Positions 50,108-58,531 of a DNA stretch of 64,000 nt are shown here, in pieces; position 1 is the first letter of the stretch; the number at the start of each line of letters is the position of its first letter. A program made the position numbers and the translations under genes. Source of the stretch: Streptomyces flavidovirens DSM 40150 (GTDB lineage: Bacteria; Actinomycetota; Actinomycetes; Streptomycetales; Streptomycetaceae); the NCBI RefSeq assembly GCF_000429085.1, contig NZ_KE386846.1:195898-259897 (forward strand), read 5' to 3'. The notes beneath the pieces were generated by a model. The model saw only the letters and a list, made by a program, of their open reading frames with translations, was not told where the DNA came from and made no database searches.

Positions 50108-50860
50108 TCAGCTCAGGACGGCGGCGGGCCGCAGTACGTAACCCGTGTAGCCGTACTCCGTGCCGTACTCCGCGCGCACCGCGATCTCCTCACGGGTGGC
50201 GGCGAGCGCCTGCTCCATTCCGGGCACGGCGGGGTCGGCCGCGTCGGCACGGGCGCCGAGCGGGGCGTAGTACTCGTCCCAGTCGCTCTCGGGCTGTCCG
50301 TACACCCCGAGCACGTCGTAGCCGGCCGCGACGGCCGCCGAGGTGTTCTCGGACCGGGTGCGCAGTGCGTAGTGCTGGTCCCAGAACGCGCGCACCCCGG
50401 CCGACGGCTCGGGGGACGTCCACTCGCACTCGGTGACGACGAGGGCGCCGCCGGGTGCGACGAGGCGCCGCCACGTGTGCAGCGCGGTGTCGAACCCGAT
50501 GCTGTAGGCGGAACTCTCCGCCCAGACCAGGTCGAACGACCCGTCTGGGTAGGGGAGTTCCCCCATGTCGCCCTCGACGGTACGGATCCGGCCGCTGAGC
50601 CCGCGCGCTTCGGCGGCGCTCCGCAGCTCGGCGAGGAACGGCTCGTACAGATCGACGGCCGTCACCTCGGCGCCGCACTCCCCGGCCAGCAGCAGCGAGA
50701 CCCTGCCCGGACCGCAGCCCAGGTCGAGCACGCGCGGCCGGTGCGGCAGCGGTCCGGCGAGGGAGAGCAGATGGCGGGCGGTGGCGTCGGAGCCGGGGCC
50801 CTGGCGGGGCAGCCCGCGGTGCAGGGTCATGAAAGCTTCGAACATGGCGTTGTCGCTCAA
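50108..50860 (-). CDS. Class I SAM-dependent methyltransferase
   Basis: A 250-residue methyltransferase. Motif I is VLDLGCGPGRVSLLLAG, then VTAVDLYEPFLAELR, VEGDMGELPYPDGSFDLVWAES (motifs II-III) and LVAPGGALVVTECEW. The substrate is not readable. The TTG start at 50860 follows AAGGG; ATG 50845 (MFEAFMTL) is possible. It lies 38 bp downstream of the CDF transporter stop and may share a transcript with it. Confidence 0.9.
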   Translation of the reverse strand: MSDNAMFEAFMTLHRGLPRQGPGSDATARHLLSLAGPLPHRPRVLDLGCGPGRVSLLLAGECGAEVTAVDLYEPFLAELRSAAEARGLSGRIRTVEGDMGELPYPDGSFDLVWAESSAYSIGFDTALHTWRRLVAPGGALVVTECEWTSPEPSAGVRAFWDQHYALRTRSENTSAAVAAGYDVLGVYGQPESDWDEYYAPLGARADAADPAVPGMEQALAATREEIAVRAEYGTEYGYTGYVLRPAAVLS

Positions 50861-50898
50861 CGTAAGAACCCTTTGGTGTGCCTGACAGTACCGGCGGA

Positions 50899-51840
50899 TC
50901 AGTGGCAGAGCTTCGCCTCGTGCTCGGCGTGACCGCCGGGCTCCAGCTGGAACGTGCAGTGCTCGACGTCGAAGTGCTCCCCGAGGCAGCCCTGGAGGGC
51001 ATGCAGCATCTTCTCGTGCCCGATCGAGTCGAGGAAGTCCTGGCTGACGACGACATGCGCCGACAGGACCGGCATGCCCGAGGTGATCGTCCAGGCATGC
51101 AGATCGTGTACGTCGTCGACGCCCGGCAGATCGAGTATGTGCTCCCGCACCTGCGCCATGTCCACGCCCTTGGGCGCGATCTCCAGGAGCACGCTCAGCG
51201 TCTCCCGCAGCAGCTTCCAGGTGCGCGGCACGATCATGAGGCCGATCACCAGCGACGCGATGGGGTCGGCGGCCTGCCAGCCGGTCGCCATGATGATGCC
51301 GGCCGAGACCAGCACGGTGACCGAGCCCAGGGTGTCCGCGAGCACCTCCAGGAAGGCGCCGCGCACATTGAGACTGTCCTTCTGGCCCTTCATCAGCAGG
51401 GACAGCGAGATCATGTTGGCGACGAGACCGACCAGGGCGAAGACGATCGCCGTACCGCTCTTGGTCTCGGCCGGGGTGATGAAGCGGTCGACGGCCTCGA
51501 AGAGCAGGAAACCGCCGACACCGAGCAGCAGCAGACAGTTGGCGAGTGCGGCGAGGATCTCGGCCCTGGCGTACCCGAAGGTGGCCTTCGTGGTGGCCGG
51601 GCGGTTGGCGAAGTGGATGGCCAGGAGCGCCATCGCGAGGCCGAGGGCGTCCGTCGCCATATGGGCCGCGTCCGCGATCAGCGCCAGCGAATTGGCGAGC
51701 AGACCGCCGACGATCTCGACCGTCATGACGGTCAGGGTGATGCCGAGCGCGATACGAAGCCGCCCCTTGTACGCGGCGGCCGCTGTGCCGGTGGGCGGCG
51801 GCCCCCCGTGCGTATGCCCGTGATCGTGCCCAGCCCCCAT
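50899..51840 (-). CDS. Cation diffusion facilitator, CzcD-like (zinc/cobalt efflux)
   Basis: A 313-residue intact CDF transporter. A short His-rich N-terminus (MGAGHDHGHTHGG) precedes six transmembrane helices; the metal-site residues are in ALIADAAHMATDALGL (H-x3-D) and GAFLEVLADTLGSVTVL. The cytoplasmic domain follows (LDLPGVDDVHDLHAWTI). It would export Zn2+ in exchange for H+. ATG 51840 has GGGAGG before it. The broken CDF gene at 23090 has a longer His-rich start, so the two are not close copies. Confidence 0.93.
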   Translation of the reverse strand: MGAGHDHGHTHGGPPPTGTAAAAYKGRLRIALGITLTVMTVEIVGGLLANSLALIADAAHMATDALGLAMALLAIHFANRPATTKATFGYARAEILAALANCLLLLGVGGFLLFEAVDRFITPAETKSGTAIVFALVGLVANMISLSLLMKGQKDSLNVRGAFLEVLADTLGSVTVLVSAGIIMATGWQAADPIASLVIGLMIVPRTWKLLRETLSVLLEIAPKGVDMAQVREHILDLPGVDDVHDLHAWTITSGMPVLSAHVVVSQDFLDSIGHEKMLHALQGCLGEHFDVEHCTFQLEPGGHAEHEAKLCH

Positions 51841-51938
51841 GAAGGATGCCTCCCCAGTGGTGTGAATGGTCTGCCGAGGAGCCAGTGAACTACGGGCGGG
51901 GGGTATGCGCAACACGGGACTGAACACCGTTGTCATAT

Positions 51939-51972
51939 GCTCTGACCTGCGGAAATGACCGCAGGTCAGAGC
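51939..51972 (-). terminator. Terminator of galE, perfect 14-bp hairpin
   Basis: GCTCTGACCTGCGG (51939-51952) and its exact complement CCGCAGGTCAGAGC (51959-51972) enclose a 6-base loop AAATGA. It begins 11 bases past the galE stop on the minus strand and precedes the CDF promoter. Confidence 0.75.
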
Positions 51973-51982
51973 GGCGACCTGA

Positions 51983-52966
51983 TCAGTTCCGGGCGGCCTC
52001 GGGGTGCCGGAGCAGCCAGCCCTCCCACGCCGAGGCGACCATCTCGCGCACCCCGCGCCCGGCCGTCCAGCCCAGCTCCTTGGCGATCAGATCGGACGAG
52101 GCGACCGCCTTCGCCGCGTCGCCGGGGCGGCGCGGCTCGACCACCGGGGCGAGCGTGGAACCGGTGATCTCACTCACCAGATCGGCGAGCTCGCGCACCG
52201 AGACGCCCTCACCGCGGCCGATGTTGAAGGTCATGTCCGCCGGCTCGTCCCGCGCGGTCAGCCCCTGTGCGACCGACAGGTGGGCATCGGCGAGATCGGC
52301 GACGTGAATGTAGTCACGGACGCAGGTGCCGTCGGGCGTCGGATAGTCGTCCCCGAAGATCCGCGGGGCCTCGCCGCGCGTGATCCGGTCGAAGAACATC
52401 GGAATGATGTTGAACACTCCGGTGTCGGCGAGCTCCGGCCTCGCCGCGCCCGCCACATTGAAGTAGCGCAGACACGCGGTCGAGAAGCCGTGCGCCCGGC
52501 CCGCGGCCCGCACGAGCCACTCGCCGGCCAGCTTCGTCTCGCCGTACGGATTGATCGGGACGCAGGGGGCGTCCTCCGAGATGAGCTCCGCCTCGGGAAT
52601 GCCGTACACGGCGGCGGAGGAGGAGAAGAGGAACCGCCGCACCCCGGCCGCCGCGACGGCCTCCAGGAGCACGGTGAGTCCGTACACATTTTCCCGGTAG
52701 TAGAGCAGCGGCTTCTCGACCGACTCCCCGACCTGCTTCCTCGCCGCGAGATGCACCACACCTGTGACGCCGTGCTCCGCGAGCGTACGGTCGAGCAGCT
52801 CCCGGTCCAGTACGGAGCCGCGTACCAGCGCGATGTCCTCGGGCAGCCGCTGCGGGATGCCGGACGAGACGTCGTCCAGGACGACCACCCGCTCACCCGC
52901 CGCCGCCATGGTCCGCGCCACATGCGCGCCGATGTAACCCGCCCCACCCGTGATCAGCCATGTCAT
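51983..52966 (-). CDS. galE: UDP-glucose 4-epimerase
   Basis: A 327-residue SDR enzyme. The NAD motif is GGAGYIGAH at 7-15, the catalytic pair is Y141-x3-K145 (PYGETK) with S116, and CLRYFNVAGA and DYIHVADLADAH are characteristic of GalE. It makes UDP-galactose from UDP-glucose, or a related sugar nucleotide. ATG 52966. It is divergent from the phosphatidyltransferase operon, with a shared 250-bp region, so its UDP-sugar could feed the glycosyltransferase there. Confidence 0.92.
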   Translation of the reverse strand: MTWLITGGAGYIGAHVARTMAAAGERVVVLDDVSSGIPQRLPEDIALVRGSVLDRELLDRTLAEHGVTGVVHLAARKQVGESVEKPLLYYRENVYGLTVLLEAVAAAGVRRFLFSSSAAVYGIPEAELISEDAPCVPINPYGETKLAGEWLVRAAGRAHGFSTACLRYFNVAGAARPELADTGVFNIIPMFFDRITRGEAPRIFGDDYPTPDGTCVRDYIHVADLADAHLSVAQGLTARDEPADMTFNIGRGEGVSVRELADLVSEITGSTLAPVVEPRRPGDAAKAVASSDLIAKELGWTAGRGVREMVASAWEGWLLRHPEAARN

Positions 52967-53168
52967 AACGGCCACCCTAGGGCGTGTCCGGACCTCAGGC
53001 GGTCGCGGTTTGTGGGGCGGGGCGCTGATCGAGCAAGATGATCTCGGTGGGGCGCCCGCGTCCTGGCCCGGTCTTATCCGGGCGTTAACGGGCCATGAAC
53101 TCCTGCTTCCGTTCATCCGATAGCCTCTGCCGACATGCCTTCGCGCCCGTGCCGGGCCGCAATGCCGC

Positions 53169-53210
53169 ATGCCACGCAAGGCCAAGCCCCTGCCCAGCGC
53201 CAAGGAGTGA
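53169..53210 (+). other. Short in-frame ORF ending at TGA just before the CDP-alcohol phosphatidyltransferase
   Basis: ATG 53169 encodes MPRKAKPLPSAKE and stops at TGA 53208-53210, in the same frame as the downstream gene and only six bases before its proposed CTG start. AAGGAG at 53202-53207 is both the end of this ORF and the ribosome site of the next. It could be a leader peptide or a remnant of a formerly longer N-terminus cut by a nonsense mutation. Confidence 0.45.
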
Positions 53211-53216
53211 GTTCGT

Positions 53217-55001
53217 CTGCCGACCGCCATCCTCACCGGCCCGCCGGTACCCGGATCGCCGCTCGAGGGCGATCTGCGGGCACTGGGATTCGTCGTACGG
53301 TACGCCGGGCCCGACGGCGACGCCGCCGAGCAGACCGCCAAGCTGCTCGACGAGACACCCGCCGGTGAGCGGGTGGCCCTTGTCGACCCGCGCTTCGTCG
53401 GTCACGTCCACTCCCTGCGCCTCGCGCTGACCGACCCCCGCTTCCCGGCCGCCGCGGCCCCCGGCGCGCTCACCGCGCAGCCCGCGGCCCGCGCCGCGCT
53501 GGCCCGCGCCGTGCGCGGCGGCGCCGCCGGGCCCGACGCCGCCGCCGCCGCGCTCGACGCGAACGGCACCGTCGTGCGGCGGCCGGAGCTCGGCTCGCTG
53601 GTCGCCGTCGTCGCCACGGACGAGGACGAGCGCGTGCAGGCCCGCGCCGCCGTCGCCGCCGTCGACGAGGAGGCCGTACGGCTGCGTACGGCCGTGAAGT
53701 CCCGCGACGGTTTCTTCACCACCTTCTGCGTCAGCCCGTACTCGCGCTACCTCGCGCGCTGGTGCGCCCGCAGGGGCTTCACCCCGAACCAGGTCACCAC
53801 GGCCTCGCTGATCACCGCGCTGATCGCGGCCGGCTGCGCGGCGACCGGTACCCGCGGCGGCTACGTCGCGGCCGGCGCGCTGCTGCTCTTCTCCTTCGTC
53901 CTGGACTGCACCGACGGGCAGCTCGCCCGCTACTCGCTCCAGTACTCGACGATGGGCGCCTGGCTCGACGCGACCTTCGACCGCGCCAAGGAGTACGCGT
54001 ACTACGCGGGCCTCGCGCTCGGCGCCGCCCGTGGCGGGGACGACGTATGGGCGCTGGCGCTCGGCGCGATGGTGCTCCAGACCTGCCGCCATGTCGTGGA
54101 CTTCTCCTTCAACGAGGCGAACCACGACGCGGAGTCCAACACCAGCCCCACCGCCGCGCTCTCCGACAAACTCGACAGCGTCGGCTGGACGGTCTGGGTG
54201 CGCCGGATGATAATCCTGCCGATCGGCGAGCGGTGGGCGATGATCGCGGTACTGACCGCCGTCACCACCCCGCGGATCGTCTTCTACGCCCTGCTCGCCG
54301 GCTGCGCGCTCGCCGCCCTCTACACCACGGCCGGCCGCGTCCTGCGCTCGCTGACCCGCGCGGCACGGCGTACCGACCGGGCGGCCCGGGCCCTCGCCGA
54401 CCTCGCGGACAGCGGGCCCGTCGCCCGGGCGGTGGCGGCCCGTGGGCCGCGCCTCAAGGGCGCCTGGACCGCCCCCGTCCTCGCCGCCGCCGGCGCCGCC
54501 GCCCTGGTGGCCACGGCGCTCACCCAGCCCCTCGGCAGCCGCCAGATGATCATCGCGGCGGTCTGCTACGCCGTGCTCTGCGGCACAGCCGTCGCGCGGC
54601 CCCTCAAGGGCGCCCTCGACTGGCTCGTCCCGCCCGTCTTCCGGGCAGCCGAGTACGGCACGATCCTGATCCTGGCCGCCCGCTCCGAAGTGAACGGAGC
54701 GTTGCCGGCCGCATTCGGGCTGGTGTCGGCGGTCGCCTACCATCACTACGACACCGTGTACCGCATCCGCGGCGGCACGGGCGCGCCGCCCCAGTGGCTG
54801 GTGCGGACGATCGGCGGGCACGACGGCCGGACGCTGGTGGTAGTGGTACTCGCCACCGTCCTGGCGACGCGGAACACAGACCTCACCCTGGCGCTCGCGG
54901 CCCTCGCTGTGGCCGTGGCACTCGTGGTGCTGGTGGAGTCCATCCGCTTCTGGGTGTCCTCCGGAGCACCCGCGGTACATGACGAAGGAGAACCCGCATG
55001 A
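53217..55001 (+). CDS. Large CDP-alcohol phosphatidyltransferase with extra N- and C-terminal domains
   Basis: About 594 residues if translation starts at CTG 53217, which has AAGGAG nine bases before it and is followed by PTAILTGPP; codon bias confirms coding well upstream of GTG 53373, the first conventional start (542 residues). The middle carries the CDP-alcohol signature D230-x2-DG-x2-AR, then G-x3-D-x3-D (GAWLDATFD). The first 150 residues resemble a degenerate nucleotidyltransferase, and the C-terminal 170 residues are hydrophobic (I recall DUF5941 for such proteins). It transfers a phospho-alcohol from CDP to an acceptor in the membrane. Its stop overlaps the next ATG. Confidence 0.82.
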   Translation: MPTAILTGPPVPGSPLEGDLRALGFVVRYAGPDGDAAEQTAKLLDETPAGERVALVDPRFVGHVHSLRLALTDPRFPAAAAPGALTAQPAARAALARAVRGGAAGPDAAAAALDANGTVVRRPELGSLVAVVATDEDERVQARAAVAAVDEEAVRLRTAVKSRDGFFTTFCVSPYSRYLARWCARRGFTPNQVTTASLITALIAAGCAATGTRGGYVAAGALLLFSFVLDCTDGQLARYSLQYSTMGAWLDATFDRAKEYAYYAGLALGAARGGDDVWALALGAMVLQTCRHVVDFSFNEANHDAESNTSPTAALSDKLDSVGWTVWVRRMIILPIGERWAMIAVLTAVTTPRIVFYALLAGCALAALYTTAGRVLRSLTRAARRTDRAARALADLADSGPVARAVAARGPRLKGAWTAPVLAAAGAAALVATALTQPLGSRQMIIAAVCYAVLCGTAVARPLKGALDWLVPPVFRAAEYGTILILAARSEVNGALPAAFGLVSAVAYHHYDTVYRIRGGTGAPPQWLVRTIGGHDGRTLVVVVLATVLATRNTDLTLALAALAVAVALVVLVESIRFWVSSGAPAVHDEGEPA

Positions 55002-55735
55002 TCGGCCTCGTACTGGCTGCCGGCGCCGGACGGCGTCTGCGTCCCTACACGGACACCCTCCCGAAGGCCCTGGTGCCCGTGGACGGTGAGACGACCGTCC
55101 TCGACCTGACGCTGGGCAACTTCGCCGAGGTCGGCCTGACCGAGGTCGCCATCGTCGTCGGCTACCGCAAGGAGGCCGTCTACGCGCGCAAGGAGGCCCT
55201 TGAGGCGAAGTACGGCCTCAAGATCACGCTCGTCGACAACGACAAGGCCGAGGAGTGGAACAACGCCTACTCCCTGTGGTGCGCGCGTGAGGTCCTCAAG
55301 CAGGGCGTGATACTCGCCAACGGCGACACCGTTCACCCGGTCTCCGTCGAGAAGACGCTGCTCGCCGCCCGCGGCGACGGCCAGAAGATAATCCTCGCCC
55401 TCGACACGGTGAAGAACCTCGCCGACGAGGAGATGAAGGTCATCACGCAGGACGGCAAGGGTGTCCGGCGGATCACCAAGCTGATGGACCCGGCCACCGC
55501 CACCGGTGAGTACATCGGTGTCACGCTCATCGAGCCGGAGGCCGCCGAGGAGCTGGCCGACGCGCTGAAGACGACGTTCGAGCGCGACCCCGACCTCTAC
55601 TACGAGGACGGCTACCAGGAGCTGGTCAACCGCGGCTTCACCGTCGACGTGGCCCCCATCGGCGAAGTGACGTGGGTCGAGATCGACAACCACGACGACC
55701 TCGCGAAGGGCCGTGAGATCGCGTGCCAGTACTGA
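54998..55735 (+). CDS. IPCT/LicC-like nucleotidyltransferase, probably CDP-polyol forming
   Basis: A 245-residue sugar-1-phosphate nucleotidyltransferase fold: LAAGAGRRLRPYTDTLPKALVPV at the N-terminus binds NTP, NNAYSLWCAREVL and ILANGDTV (metal Asp) follow, and EIDNHDDLAKGREI ends it. The NNAYSLW element is like choline-phosphate and inositol-phosphate cytidylyltransferases rather than glucose enzymes, so CTP plus an alcohol phosphate is the likeliest substrate pair. ATG 54998 follows GAAGGAG and overlaps the preceding stop; the next gene overlaps by 13 bp. Confidence 0.82.
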   Translation: MIGLVLAAGAGRRLRPYTDTLPKALVPVDGETTVLDLTLGNFAEVGLTEVAIVVGYRKEAVYARKEALEAKYGLKITLVDNDKAEEWNNAYSLWCAREVLKQGVILANGDTVHPVSVEKTLLAARGDGQKIILALDTVKNLADEEMKVITQDGKGVRRITKLMDPATATGEYIGVTLIEPEAAEELADALKTTFERDPDLYYEDGYQELVNRGFTVDVAPIGEVTWVEIDNHDDLAKGREIACQY

Positions 55736-56784
55736 CCCGGCTCATCCCGTCACCGGTCGTCGTCGACATCAGCTGCGGCGCCATGGACGACCTGGCCGGC
55801 CTGCTGGCCGACCAGCGGATCTCCGCCTCCGGCAAGCTGGCGATCGCGACCAGCGGCGGCTCGGGCCTGCCCCTGCGCCACAAGCTCGCGCCGGTCCTGC
55901 CGGGCGCCGACTGGTACTCCGTCGCCGACGGAACGATCGACTCCGCCGTGAAGCTCGCCGACGAGATCAAGGGCAAGCGGTACGACGCCGTGGTCGGCCT
56001 CGGCGGCGGCAAGATCATCGACGTCACGAAGTACGCGGCGGCGCGGGTCGGCCTGCCGATGGTCGCCGTCGCGACGAACCTCTCGCACGACGGTCTCTGC
56101 TCGCCGGTGTCCATCCTGGACAACGACAACGGGCGCGGCTCCTACGGCGTACCGACCCCCATCGCCATGGTCATCGACCTCGATGTGATCCGCGACGCCC
56201 CGGTCCGCTTCATCCGGTCCGGCATCGGTGACGCGATCTCCAACATCTCGGCAATCGCGGACTGGGAGCTGTCCCACCGTATAAACGGCGAGCCGGTCGA
56301 CGGACTGGCCGCCGCCATGGCCCGTACGGCCGGAGAAGCCGTACTCCGCCACCCCGGCGGCGTCGGCACCGACGAGTTCCTCACGGTCCTCGCCGAGTCC
56401 CTCGTCCTGTCCGGTATCGCCATGTCGATCAGCGGCGACAGCCGCCCCTCGTCCGGTGCGTGCCACGAGATCAGCCACGCCTTCGACCTGCTGTACCCCA
56501 AGCGGGCCGCGAGCCACGGCGAGCAGGTCGGCCTCGGCGCGGCCTTCGCCATGCACCTGCGGGGCGCCACCGAGCAGGCCGGGCTCTTCGCCGAGGTACT
56601 GCACCGGCACGGCCTGCCGGTGCTCCCGGAGGAGATCGGCTTCAGCGTCGACGAGTTCGTCAAGGCCGTCGCCTACGCACCACAGACCCGTCCGGGACGC
56701 TTCACGATCCTGGAACACCTCGACCTGTCCGCAGACCAGATCAAGGACGCTTACGCCGACTATGTCAAGGCCATCAGTAGCTGA
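55723..56784 (+). CDS. Glycerol-1-phosphate dehydrogenase-like iron/zinc alcohol dehydrogenase
   Basis: A 353-residue enzyme of the Fe-ADH superfamily, closest in motifs to G1P dehydrogenase (archaeal EgsA, B. subtilis AraM): GLGGGKIIDVTKYAA for NAD(P), NLSHDGLCSPVS, GIGD (D170), RPSSGACHEISH (H248/H252) and HGEQVG (H265) for metal. It would reduce dihydroxyacetone phosphate to sn-glycerol-1-phosphate or act on a similar ketose phosphate. GTG 55723 overlaps the previous gene by 13 bp. In this operon its product should be the alcohol phosphate activated by the cytidylyltransferase. Confidence 0.82.
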   Translation: MPVLTRLIPSPVVVDISCGAMDDLAGLLADQRISASGKLAIATSGGSGLPLRHKLAPVLPGADWYSVADGTIDSAVKLADEIKGKRYDAVVGLGGGKIIDVTKYAAARVGLPMVAVATNLSHDGLCSPVSILDNDNGRGSYGVPTPIAMVIDLDVIRDAPVRFIRSGIGDAISNISAIADWELSHRINGEPVDGLAAAMARTAGEAVLRHPGGVGTDEFLTVLAESLVLSGIAMSISGDSRPSSGACHEISHAFDLLYPKRAASHGEQVGLGAAFAMHLRGATEQAGLFAEVLHRHGLPVLPEEIGFSVDEFVKAVAYAPQTRPGRFTILEHLDLSADQIKDAYADYVKAISS

Positions 56785-57541
56785 ACTCCGTCCGGTCGTT
56801 CACCCCGAGGGCGTGAAGGACCGGCGCAGCGGTGAGCACTGGGCCGGGCGCATGTACATGCGGGAGATCTCGCTGCACATCGACCCGTACCTGGTGAACA
56901 CCAAGATCACGCCGAACCAGCTCACGTACCTCATGGTCGTCGTGGGTGTGCTCGGCGGCGCGGCCCTGCTGATCCCCGGCCTGACCGGTGCGATCCTCGC
57001 GGTGGTCCTGTTCCAGATCTATCTGCTGCTCGACTGTGTCGACGGCGAGGTCGCCCGCTGGCGCAAGCAGACCTCGATCACGGGCGTCTACCTGGACCGC
57101 ATCGGCCACTACCTGTGCGAGGCGGCCCTGCTCGTGGGCTTCGGCCTGCGCGGCGCCGACCTGTTCGGCGGCGGACGGCCCGAGTGGCTGTGGGCGTTCC
57201 TCGGTACGCTCGCCGCGCTGGGCGCGATCCTGATCAAGGCCGAGACCGACCTGGTCGACGTCGCCCGTACGCGCAGCGGTCTGCCCGCCGTGAAGGACGA
57301 GGCCTCCGTGCCGCGCTCCTCCGGTCTGGCCCTGGCGCGCAGGCTTGCCGCGGCGCTGAAGTTCCACCGCCTGGTCGGCGGCATCGAGGCGAGCCTGTTC
57401 ATCCTGGTCGTCGCGATCGCCGACTTCGTCCAGGGCGATCTGTTCTTCTCCCGTCTCGGGATCGCCGTCCTCGCGGGCATCGCGATCGTGCAGACGTTCC
57501 TGCACCTCGTGTCCATCCTCGCTTCGAGCAGGCTGAAGTGA
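56762..57541 (+). CDS. Second CDP-alcohol phosphatidyltransferase
   Basis: A 259-residue membrane enzyme with about six hydrophobic segments. The signature is D91-x2-D94-G95-x2-A98-R99, then G108-x3-D112-x3-H116: the last Asp of the canonical G-x3-D-x3-D is His. An N-terminal amphipathic region (WAGRMYMREISLHIDPYLV) precedes the core. ATG 56762 lies inside the previous gene (23 bp overlap). With the first phosphatidyltransferase it gives two transfer steps in one operon. Confidence 0.85.
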   Translation: MSRPSVAELRPVVHPEGVKDRRSGEHWAGRMYMREISLHIDPYLVNTKITPNQLTYLMVVVGVLGGAALLIPGLTGAILAVVLFQIYLLLDCVDGEVARWRKQTSITGVYLDRIGHYLCEAALLVGFGLRGADLFGGGRPEWLWAFLGTLAALGAILIKAETDLVDVARTRSGLPAVKDEASVPRSSGLALARRLAAALKFHRLVGGIEASLFILVVAIADFVQGDLFFSRLGIAVLAGIAIVQTFLHLVSILASSRLK

Positions 57542-58437
57542 CGGCCGCGGGCGCGGCCTCCGGCCTGAAGGTCGGCGCCGTCATCATCACGATGGGCAAC
57601 CGCCCCGACGAGCTGCGCGCCCTCCTGGACTCGGTCGCCAAGCAGGACGGCGACCGGGTCGAGGTCGTCGTCGTCGGCAACGGCTCCCCGGTCGCCGGTG
57701 TCCCCGAGGGCGTACGGACCGTCGAGCTGCCCGAGAACCTCGGCATTCCGGGCGGCCGCAACGCCGGCATCGAGGCGTTCGGCCCCAGCGGCGCCGAGAT
57801 GGACATCCTGCTCTTCCTCGACGACGACGGCCTGCTGGCCCACCACGACACGGCCGAGCTGTGCCGCCAGGCCTTCGCCGCCGACCCGAAGCTCGGCATC
57901 ATCAGCTTCCGGATCGCGGACCCCGACACGGGCGAGACCCAGCGCCGCCACGTCCCGCGGCTGCGCGCGGCCGACCCGATGCGCTCCTCACGCGTGACGA
58001 CCTTCCTCGGCGGCGCCAACGCCGTACGCACCAAGGTCTTCGCCGAGGTCGGCGGGCTGCCGGACGAGTTCTTCTACGCCCATGAGGAGACCGATCTGGC
58101 CTGGCGGGCGCTCGACGCGGGCTGGATGATCGACTACCGCTCGGACATGGTCCTGTACCACCCGACGACCGCTCCTTCCCGGCACGCCGTCTACCACCGC
58201 ATGGTGGCCAGGAACCGGGTCTGGCTGGCACGGCGCAACCTGCCGGCCCCCCTGGTGCCCGTCTACCTCGGCGTATGGCTGCTGCTCACCCTCGCGCGGC
58301 GCCCCTCCGTACCCGCTCTGAGAGCATGGTTCGGCGGCTTCAAGGAGGGGTGGACGACCTCAGCGGGTCCGCGCCGTCCGATGAGATGGCGTACCGTCTG
58401 GCGACTGACCCGGCTCGGCCGACCTCCTGTCATCTGA
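57538..58437 (+). CDS. Glycosyltransferase family 2
   Basis: A 299-residue GT-A enzyme: KVGAVIITMGNRPDELRALLDSV at the start, VVVGNGSP, NLGIPGGRNAGIEAF, LLFLDDDGLL (nucleotide-metal DDD) and FLGGANAVRTKVFAEVGGLPDEFFYAHEETDLAWRALDAG in pieces, which is typical of family 2 rhamnosyl/galactofuranosyl-like transferases. The C-terminus has a hydrophobic segment. GTG 57538 overlaps the previous TGA. It would add sugars to the phosphoalcohol lipid made by the operon. Confidence 0.9.
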   Translation: MTAAGAASGLKVGAVIITMGNRPDELRALLDSVAKQDGDRVEVVVVGNGSPVAGVPEGVRTVELPENLGIPGGRNAGIEAFGPSGAEMDILLFLDDDGLLAHHDTAELCRQAFAADPKLGIISFRIADPDTGETQRRHVPRLRAADPMRSSRVTTFLGGANAVRTKVFAEVGGLPDEFFYAHEETDLAWRALDAGWMIDYRSDMVLYHPTTAPSRHAVYHRMVARNRVWLARRNLPAPLVPVYLGVWLLLTLARRPSVPALRAWFGGFKEGWTTSAGPRRPMRWRTVWRLTRLGRPPVI

Positions 58438-58461
58438 CAAGCTCGGGTCTGAAAGCATCGG

Positions 58462-58482
58462 GGGCACGCGGGACGTGTGCCC
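58462..58482 (+). terminator. Hairpin before the ABC exporter genes
   Basis: GGGCACGCG (58462-58470) pairs with CGTGTGCCC (58474-58482), one mismatch, three-base loop. It lies 25 bases after the glycosyltransferase stop and may attenuate the ABC genes. A promoter for the permease could lie in the 49 bases that follow. Confidence 0.45.
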
Positions 58483-58531
58483 GGTCCTGCGCCTTACTGC
58501 CTGCGCATCTTGAACACGAAAGTTTCAACTT

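Noticed and set aside
53208..53210. TGA as a selenocysteine codon in the phosphatidyltransferase
   Set aside because: There is no reason in the protein family, no selenocysteine insertion hairpin was seen, and an AAGGAG box right before it suggests a new start instead.
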